From positions 1-64,000 of the forward strand of contig JACCGJ010006285.1 in assembly GCA_013407085.1 (NCBI GenBank): a stretch of 64,000 bases of DNA. Direction: 5' to 3'. Below are positions 56,300 through 64,000 of the stretch, piece by piece. This stretch comes from Atriophallophorus winterbourni. Taxonomy: Eukaryota > Platyhelminthes > Trematoda > Plagiorchiida > Microphallidae. The position numbers were made by a program, and so were the translations under genes. The notes below the pieces were generated by a model. That model was given only the letters and a program-made list of their open reading frames with translations. It ran no database searches and was not told the origin of the DNA. Every line of letters starts with the position of its first letter. The stretch's first letter is position 1.

Positions 56300-57690
56300 A
56301 CATTAGATTAATATACGTATTAAGTGGCAGGGTGATGGTTTTAATGGAAAAACTTCGAGGCAAATCTAGCATACAGCTAGCACTGTTGGACACGGCTTCG
56401 CATTGCATGCTGTTCTACAGAAATCCACTAGTCCAAATTTGATGTAATCTTTAGTTTGCGCTTTAAGCATGTGCAAGCCTAAAGGCTAGCTTACCAAACA
56501 CAAATAAATTAAATTTCTTCAATTATTGTGGAAGAACTCGGTCCTGGAACACAATATTCGCTCTTTCCTATTTTAAAAGTTAAGTGCTATTTTCGTGATG
56601 CTGCGTTTTATAGCATATATAATTTAGAAAATTATTAATAGAAAAATGCAACTCTAGTTTTTACGGAATACTTCGGAAATGTCCTAGATCCTCTGTTATC
56701 ATAAAACCTCAGTAAGTTGCACGAAACATTATACAAAAACATTATTCCTCCCACTTTATCCCCGATCGAACAATTTTTCCTTTAGCCCCATTAGCGTTTT
56801 GCCAAAGTGCATTCTTTCGTTTGAGGATCAACGAAACAAATTGTGGGGCTATCGAACTGAATACTAGTAAATTTATGTGTCAATGCGTTTCACTTTATAA
56901 TAAAAATCATTGAAAACTCGAGATTTTACTGTTTCTCATAACAACAATACTTTCACTACATTAGCATTTTCAATGTACATACCCTCAGTAGACGAAGACG
57001 GCAAGATTTAAAGTTGTTTTCTATCATCAGTTTAATCAAAATCGGCTTAGTGGTCTCCGATATAGTCATAAACCGTCTATGCAGTGTAACTACTGCGTAT
57101 ACGAACAACACAATGCTATAATTATTCCTCACAAAATAGTTATACTAATACACGCGTAGAATTAGATAGAGATATTCCTCTGTTTGAATAGGTAAAAAGC
57201 AGGAAATATATTAGGTATGCATAACACGTTGATTCTTTGCGGTCAGAAAAACCATAAGCTTTGTAGATGAACTCACTTATCTTTTTCGGATGGTATTTTT
57301 ATCCTGTACTCAGAGATTGAATAGGGGAGTGAAAGCAGCAAGCTAATGATTATGACACCTGCGTAACATGGAGAGCGTATTTCAGAAGCCTTTATTCCGT
57401 TTAAGATGTGCAATTCAAACCATTTACTTCACAGTTTGGGTACCACATTTACGACCGAATAAGGAGCCATTCGTTTTTATGGATCCAACGTTGATTGATT
57501 GATAATGCAAATCTCTCTTAACCAGCTCCCGACATTTTATTCTCAAATTACGGTCAATTAACTACTTGGAACCAACTTCTTGTTATCTACAGCGACAGAA
57601 AATTTAGGGTTCAAATAATGGCACACACTGATAAGAGATTTATTTAGGAACCCCGTATACAAAGTGGAGTGAGCACCAAAATATATTAGT
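56300..57690. other. no recognised feature
   Basis: No exon, RNA or mobile element recognised. Confidence 0.35.
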
Positions 57691-58833
57691 CGTTCATAAG
57701 CAGCTTGAGCGCTGGTTCTGATACACTTTGTGATTCACTATTTGAACATCGTAGTTCTTTGTAAGAACCTTATACAACAGCGGCATAAAAGAATAACTTT
57801 GCCTGTAAAGAAGGTTCACAGTTAGTCATGTCTAGTTTATATGTGGAACGTTGGCTACCGAAAATTTTACAACAACCGGAAAATAACTAAAACTCTGCTG
57901 TCTGTACTTGTATATTGTACATTATGTTGACCATAATAGATCGGTTTTTAAATTTTATAAACAATTCGTAGTTGGTAATTAAATGCGTTTGTTCACTAAT
58001 GAATTGCTTATCAAAAGTTATTTACACCTGAAAGTCGAATTTATCAACTACAACAGGTTTGACTGTCTGAGAATGTTTTCGAAATTCCGCATTAATGCTG
58101 ATACAAGCGATTCTAATCCTCGCGTTGATAAATCTATTCTTTAATATTATCATATATGTTTTGATGAGAGTTGAAGTTGTAGACATTCGCAGCGTTATAT
58201 CAATTGATGCGTTATCAATAACCAATAGTCAGGAAAACAGAACAAAGCCGGAACGGAACGTTTGAGCAGAAGTCCAATGTCCCATATGTCTGGTCATGGT
58301 TATGACATGTATTTATAGGACATCAAAGAATTAACGCCAGCAAGTGCAGTTTAAGCGCCAAATTCAAATAGGGTGTCGGCACGTAGAAGGTAAACCATGT
58401 ATGTCGAAATAATCGGAGTTCGTTAATACGGATGAAAACGACTAACTCGTGTAGACGCAGGAATTATTTTCCTTCAAATAATTCTTCAATAATTACGAAC
58501 ATAAATTTCTAGCAATAAACGTTTTCAATCATGATGCCGTATGTCGTTTTGTTTGAAACAACAAAATACAAACTCGCGCGGATATTGATCGAACGTATGA
58601 TAGACTCACGTGATGACAAACAACAATTTACACGGTTTCGGATTATGATATCAGTCGTGTCTTCCGCTTCGGGTGATCTGCATTGTTACAATTTATATCG
58701 AACGAGCAAAATGAGAGTGAAAATTATAATAATGGAATAAAATAATTTAATAATATTTGTTAACGGTATCTACAATCGAAGCATTTAAAGGAATACGTAA
58801 GTCTGTAGTTCCTTAGTGATTTTATATACGAGT

Positions 58834-59045
58834 AATGCAAAGAAATTTGTGTGCAATCGGTTACAGTAGTTTGTGGGTAACGTTTCATTTCTGACACAGA
58901 AGCTTCGTCAGACCAAGGGTGATAGTCAGGACAGGGAACATGATTAAGTAGCAGTCAACCCACCACCACTTATTTGACCTTGAGCTTGATTTGGCCTGTT
59001 CCCAAATCTTGACTACTCTGTTCGTTCATTGACAGTTTAGCTATG
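58834..59045 (-). mobile_element. PLE terminal fragment with family B ribozyme
   Basis: Single copy of the arm seen twice at 20209-20497, followed by the TGATAGTCAGGACAGGGAAC block also present at 59990-60012. Confidence 0.6.
58879..58911 (-). ncRNA. hammerhead ribozyme motif, family B
   Basis: CTGACGA, GCTTCTG, loop TGT, CAGAAAT (one base changed at the base of stem II), GAAAC, triplet GTT. GGT before the core pairs with ACC after the triplet. Confidence 0.6.
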
Positions 59046-59489
59046 AAATTCTAACCTAAACAGGCACTAGATTAGTAGTAATCTACTATTATTAGAATAC
59101 AATGTTGGAAAGGTGTGCATTCTAAAACTGGTTACTCTGTTCAATTTGTTTGGTTGCTATTAGTATTCGAATTTTACCAATTGTATCAGGTCTGTGGTTA
59201 ATTCGATGTGAGTAAGGTTTAATAATACATGGTCGTGAAATCTTCAAGGAAGCTATCTTCTTGCTTTCTCTCTGTCTATTCACATCGCAATAATTAAATA
59301 CATGTTTGATCCGAGGCGTTGGCACAACATCCTAATGTGTTTATGCTAATTCTGCTACAAATTTCCTAGCAATTTATGTTCCATCCTTTACTCACGAATT
59401 TATCGCGTCAAGGTTATGTGGTGCTTCAGCATTCAAGATTCACAAGTAGTAAAAAATTTGCGCTTGTTATTCACTGTAGAAATTACATG

Positions 59490-59705
59490 CAAGTAAGGAA
59501 TTTTGTCTCAAGCCAATGGGTTTAACACCAACCATATGTGACTGAACAGTTTGGTCGTAGCAGTCTAATCAAATAGTGGCTTACAAGCGCTACTTGTTTA
59601 CCATTCCTCCACTGTTTCAATGTATGCGGATCCTGAGTGCAAACAGCACGAAATCAGTCATCGAGTGTGTGATGAAAATGCATGCAAATGAACATTTTTC
59701 TATTG
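59490..59705 (+). mobile_element. family A repeat unit, about 215 bp
   Basis: Same unit as 32030-32245 in the other orientation. Its ribozyme (59633-59659) has lost three core bases (CTGAGTGC) but keeps AAACA, GCAC and GAAAT. Inactive. Confidence 0.6.
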
Positions 59706-59775
59706 CTTATTTCTTTTTATCCTTCAACAGACCTTGTGTGTAAGAATAATTGGTTGAACGATTCGAACACAAATC

Positions 59776-60660
59776 ATGTCAAAATATTTATTAATAAAGT
59801 CTTAATAGGTTCATCTTAGATAATGAGCTATAGATATGGATTATTATTCAAAAATAAAAAATGTGATCATGCACATCTGATAAATTTCCAGACAACGTTT
59901 GATTTTTAAAACAAATTTTGTAAATTACCGGTTTGAGCACTTTTTCGGGTAACGTTTCACTTCTGACACAGAAGCTTCGTCAGACCAAGGATGATAGTCA
60001 GGACAGGGAACATGATTAAGTAGTAGTCAATCCTCCAGCATTGATTTGACCTTACCGCTAAACAGCGTATAGTACGCCTACAGTCCATTTTCCTCTTAGT
60101 GTGTATCCAAAACAATCTGATACAAGTAAACACGGTCAAGGTCAGTTGACACAGCTGCCCACATACGTAAAAGTACATGACTAACGGGGCTAAGGCTATT
60201 TTTGATGAAAAACAAAAAATCTAATTAACTAGTAGGTATAAGGTGAATAAAAACTATTTCTTCCGCATCAGTGCCGAGCGCCATATTGTGGAAATTTCTG
60301 CCCCATCCATCTTATCGACTGCCAGTCGACATGCCTTGGCAATTTCGCCCGCTTCCGCATGTAGGCGTTCACTATACGGTTTATTACCGCGTCTCAATAT
60401 TGCCACATTTTCTAGATCGACGCTGTGGACCGTATCTATAACGTGTTCCGCCAAGGCGGAATCACGATTGATATTCCTTCGCACCGCGGGGCTGTCTCCG
60501 GACACGCTTTCGGTGTTCCTCGATTCTAGTGTGAATTTCCCTGGAAGTCTGCCCTATGTAAACACTCGAACAGTCCTTACAGTTGATTCTGTAGATGCTG
60601 CTCGTAACGCTAGATAAAGGCGTCTTATCCTTGAGGTTCATCAGAACCGAGTATTTCCCA
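59776..60660 (-). mobile_element. Penelope-like element 3' part: GIY-YIG endonuclease and family B ribozyme
   Basis: PLEs are retroelements with a GIY-YIG nuclease fused to the reverse transcriptase. The minus strand from about 60645 reads MNLKDKTPLSSVTSSIYRIN, then CKDCSSVYIGQTSREIHTRI EEHRKR, with the catalytic YIG, the cysteine pair and the Arg/His of the fold. After a stop and frameshift near 60475 the frame resumes as SALAEHVIDTVHSVDLENVA ILRRGNK, the usual C-terminal NALAEHxxxxGHxIxW block. About 260 bp downstream lies the ribozyme, then an AT-rich end at 59776. The reverse transcriptase is missing (5' truncation). Confidence 0.85.
59951..59983 (-). ncRNA. hammerhead ribozyme motif, family B, intact core
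   Basis: CTGACGA, stem II GCTTCTG, TGT, CAGAAGT, then GAAAC, triplet GTT. Same strand as, and 3' of, the GIY-YIG frame, which ties family B to PLEs. Confidence 0.7.
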
Positions 60661-60749
60661 ATATTCTATTACACCATCAGTATATAGATAGAATAATCAC
60701 CCTTAACACAGCATTATTACTGCATAGGTCTTGTACATAGTGTAATCAA

Positions 60750-61170
60750 TGATTCAAGATTGAAGATTTATGGTTGAAAAAGCTATGAACTTTACAACAA
60801 CCAGAGAGTCGAACTATAGGTACAAATGTATATATGTGTGAATAAAATCAAAATCAATGGGACGAAAATAGTTTATTGATAGTTGGGGGCAAAATTTGGA
60901 TTAACTCTCATATAATCGTCACATTTTGATTTGAATATACATAAACTGTTTGAGCTTACCAAATCTCCAGGTAGGGAATTCCAAACAAAACAAACACGTA
61001 CCGAATAAACATAGCTGCGTCAGTTCCGTATGGAGTGTGGTATTTCCACCTTACAAACATGACCACGTCTGTTGTTAACAGGGCTGAACAGAACTCGGGA
61101 TTTGAAAGTAACGAACACAACGAGAGTTCATTAACGCAGTTCAACACGGAAACGATGTTGTGGTTCTTCG
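60750..61170 (-). mobile_element. LINE 3' end
   Basis: The plus strand shows the terminus GATTCAAGATTGAAGATTTA TGG and TTTACAACAACCAG. The minus frame reads ELSLCSLLSNPEF, YHTPYGTDAAMFIRYVFVLF, the C-terminal blocks of the CR1-like lineage. Confidence 0.6.
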
Positions 61171-61900
61171 TTCATCCAACAATATATTGCACCAAATGTT
61201 AATGTGTAATAGTTGTGTAATATTAAAATGCTATTTCTAACCATTTCAAAAACAGTAATTTTGTCACAAGTAAACATAAATTATTCCATCTAATATCTCA
61301 TATGTCGATTTTTCTTATCGTACTTTCACTTGAATCAATTTCGTTCAGTTTTGTTTGCTTCCGGTAGACGATGAAATTCAAAAAGCTTCCATTCAATTCG
61401 ATCGCGTGATCTCATATTCCGTCCACAATGTGGTCGAGCGAACGAGTGATATTCGAAAACGGTGAACATGATAGACAAGAGTTTCCTCCGACAGCGCATG
61501 TATCATACGCCACGAAGTAGACTACACGTTCATTTGATTGCTCAGGTTTGGAATGCTAACAACAAATAAAATTTGATTCATTGCAATCTGCAAATTACTA
61601 TATTGCTTAGTGGTACAGGAAAATGTTCGCGGTGTACCTACCTAGAATAAAATGCATCTAACCGTTAAATATATGTGTAGATTTTGCGTCAGGAGAGCGC
61701 GTAGATAGGAATAACACATAATTATGTATTTTTGCAGTGATATTAAACTCCGATTCATGAAATTCACGCATAGAATACAAGTGGGTAAAAGTGCTATGCT
61801 TTGCATAACCCAGAAAATGTAAATCTGATCGGATGGTAAAATATTGTCCGAAAATACTCATTACGCATATAGATCCTGATTATAAATTGAAGCAATTCAA
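61170..61900. other. no recognised feature
   Basis: No exon, RNA or repeat recognised. Confidence 0.35.
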
Positions 61901-61924
61901 TTCCGCAACAAGCTGAAGAATAAC

Positions 61925-61954
61925 GTGATGAAGGCAAACAGCGCGAAACCGGTC
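61925..61954 (+). ncRNA. hammerhead ribozyme motif, family A, core mutated
   Basis: GTGATGA for CTGATGA; AGGC, AAACA, GCGC pairs at only two positions; GAAAC, CGGTC kept. Probably inactive. Confidence 0.45.
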
Positions 61955-62159
61955 TTGGTGTGTGTGCGTGTGCATGACGGAAATGCATGCAAATGAACAT
62001 CTTTATTGTAGAGGATAATTATCAAACTCAAATCATACTTTCCATTTGGAAATCAAGTAATTTTCAAAATAGTCAACGGCGGCAGATAGTACCACGTGTG
62101 TAGGCAAATTGTTCTAAAATTTTACATAGATGAGGTTGTACCGTGAAGCCTACGAACAT

Positions 62160-63065
62160 AATGGATTCAGGGATTCATTTTTAAAAGTTTAATACTTTAC
62201 AACACCACAGGAATGCGGTATGAATTGCAGTGTGAAAAATTAGTGTATATAGCGGGTAGAGTTTTGCAAATGTATAACGCAAGAATTATGTACGTTTGCA
62301 TATTAGAGTCCAATTTTGTCTTAAATATCGCCAGACAAGAAGAGTTCACCACATGTTGAGGTAGGGAATTCCAAAGAAATATTGCACCTGCGGCAAAAAT
62401 ACGACGCCTACAATCAATACAGGAACTTGAGATGTAAAGTGATAGGGTATGTCCACGTGTCGCTTTCTCGTCATACACTTAGTGGATGTTTTTTGTAGTC
62501 ACGATTCTGTAGGTTTGAATATTATCGCGTCGCATCCTTCTTTGGGCAAATTCACATGGGCCCAGACGTCTCAATCTTTCGGTTTACGCAACATTGCGAA
62601 GAGCCATCACTAACTTTGTGATAGATTTTGTCAAAAATTGTAATATCATTTCGCAGCCAAGTAGCTCAGACCTCTACTGCATACTTCATTTTAGGGTGAA
62701 TGTAGACGTTTTTTATCCTTGGTAACGTTATCAGTGATAATCTTCCAAATATTCTTCGGAAGATGCCCAAAAATAAGCTAATCTGTCGACATATAGTCTG
62801 GCAGTGAACAGTGCTTTTCAGGTTACTAATAATTTATGCTCTACGATCTTTTTCCACCGAACTCCATGCCCAGATTTTAGCTCACAACCGATGTGCCGGC
62901 GTGTTGAATGTCCTATCACTCATAGTCGCCCAATGTGATATTTTATCTAAATCCATTTGCAGATTCTCAGTCTTCTGCAGAACTGATTTTGGTGGCTACG
63001 CACTCGATACCATCAACCGAAAAATGGAAAATGATTTGAAAACAGGAAATTATAGCCATTGTTAA
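62160..63065 (-). mobile_element. LINE C-terminal half, minus copy
   Basis: Minus-strand frames read KISSAED near 63010, then LLRNDITIFDKIYHK near 62640-62680, DEKATRGHTLSLYISSSCID and LWNSLPQHVVNSS. The 3' end is near 62163 (GGATTCAGGGATTC). Same family as the plus copy at 63180-63990. Confidence 0.75.
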
Positions 63066-63179
63066 CAGCCTTTGTAAACATATTTTTCTAACGCTCAAAC
63101 GCTCTCAATCATACAAAAGCGAATCGAATCATTGATTTCCCACAAAAAAATAATTAATAATTCATTCCAGTAATTTATA

Positions 63180-63990
63180 TCAGATCGTGCTCCATCCTAG
63201 CAAGAACGTTCCTTGGACATATCGATTGGGAACTGAAAACCTAGCATGGAGCTTGTTAGAAAAAGATCTTGGAGTGTTGATTATCGGTAACCTGAAGAGC
63301 ACAGTGCACTGCCAGAATATATATCGACGGGTCAACAGATTTTTAGGTACCCTTCAAAGAATATTTGGAAGATTCTCTCTTGTAACGTTACCAAGGATAA
63401 TGAATTTCTAACTTCGCCCTACGATGGAGTATGCGGTAGGGGTCTGGGCACCTTGGCTGCGAAAAGATATTGCTCTCTTCGATAAAATCTATCATAGAGC
63501 AACAAAGTTAGTGATGGGTCTTCACAATGTTCCGTATACCGAAAGACTGCGACGTCTGGATCTATGTGACTTTACCCAAAGTAGGAAACGACGCGATATT
63601 ATTCTGTCCAATAGAATTGTGTCTAGTGAAGGACATCCACGAAAACACTTGCTTGATGTATGTGATGGGAAAGTAACACGCGGACATACCTTATCCCTTT
63701 ACGTTCCCAGTTCTCGTATTGATTGTCGGCGCCATTTTTTCGCCGTACGAGCTATATTTCTTTGAAATTCCCTACCCCAACATGTGGTGGACTCTCCTTG
63801 CCTGACGATTTTTAAAGCGAAATTGGACTTGCACTTGCAAACGAACATCATTCTTGAGCCTTACTTTTGATATTCTCTATTGCTTTTATACTATTGTAAT
63901 TTTCAAGTTTTATTTATACCGTAATCATGTGGTGTTGTAAAGTAATAAATATTTTAACCATAAATCCTTGAATCCTTGAATCCTAGTTGG
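63180..63990 (+). mobile_element. LINE C-terminal half, plus copy with (TTGAATCC)n tail
   Basis: ENLAWSLLEKDLGVL, RPTMEYAVGVWAPWLRKDIA, RATKLVMGLHNVPYTERLRR, LDVCDGKVTRGHTLSLYVPS: the ordered C-terminal blocks of a CR1-like reverse-transcriptase protein. The 3' terminus AACCATAAATCC and TTGAATCC units are at 63957-63985. Confidence 0.8.
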
Positions 63991-64000
63991 GAACAGCGCT

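Noticed and set aside
60243..60617. 124-codon plus-strand open frame
   Set aside because: Antisense shadow of the GIY-YIG endonuclease remnant.

Overview
The window is eukaryotic, intron-containing and AT-rich, and more than half of it is recognisable retroelement debris. The mix of degraded LINEs, Penelope-like element (PLE) pieces, hammerhead-ribozyme repeats, a 44-nt intron next to multi-kilobase introns, and a Shaker-type channel gene fits a flatworm, most likely a digenean trematode. That assignment is inference from style; no marker gene fixes the species. There is one 20-base assembly gap (43657-43676).

Two host genes can be supported. (1) A split gene on the + strand from 3220 to 16507 encodes the mRNA-decapping activator DCP1. 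I place seven exons: the EVH1 domain at 3220-3342, 5696-5826 and 5871-5937, a central region at 8663-8927 and 14486-14582, an acidic linker at 14670-15203, and the C-terminal trimerisation segment at 16433-16505. Splice phases agree at every junction except two, each of which predicts one unplaced small exon. Its introns are packed with LINE tails and two SINE-like families, X with an (AAGT)n tail and Y with a (CATA)n tail. (2) A single uninterrupted frame, 24129-26408, encodes a 759-residue Shaker/Kv1-type potassium channel with a long N-terminal extension, a tetramerisation domain, six membrane segments and a full pore. Its S4 voltage sensor is one three-residue charge repeat shorter than in other Kv channels.

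The rest is repeats. Non-LTR retrotransposons of at least three lineages lie in both orientations, all with broken frames. The most informative are 41040-42260, 45030-47550, 34550-35645 and 62160-63990. One lineage ends in an 8-bp microsatellite of the TTGAATCC type.

The most notable content is a dense set of hammerhead-ribozyme motifs, about twenty, in three sequence families (A, B, C) that share the CUGANGA and GAAA core, have different stem-II helices, and each have a short palindromic stem III (ACCGGU, AACGUU, ACGU), as expected of ribozymes that work as dimers. Family B sits downstream of a GIY-YIG endonuclease remnant of a PLE, on the same strand. A family A copy is inserted into a LINE reverse transcriptase with an 11-bp target-site duplication, so a unit of about 100 bp carrying little but the ribozyme has been mobile.

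Regionally, 0-17 kb is the DCP1 gene with SINE-rich introns; 17-23 kb is LINE and palindrome debris; 23-28 kb holds the channel; 30-42 kb is rich in family A ribozymes; 45-49 kb holds the best LINE; 49-57 kb is sparse; 58-64 kb holds PLE and LINE ends.
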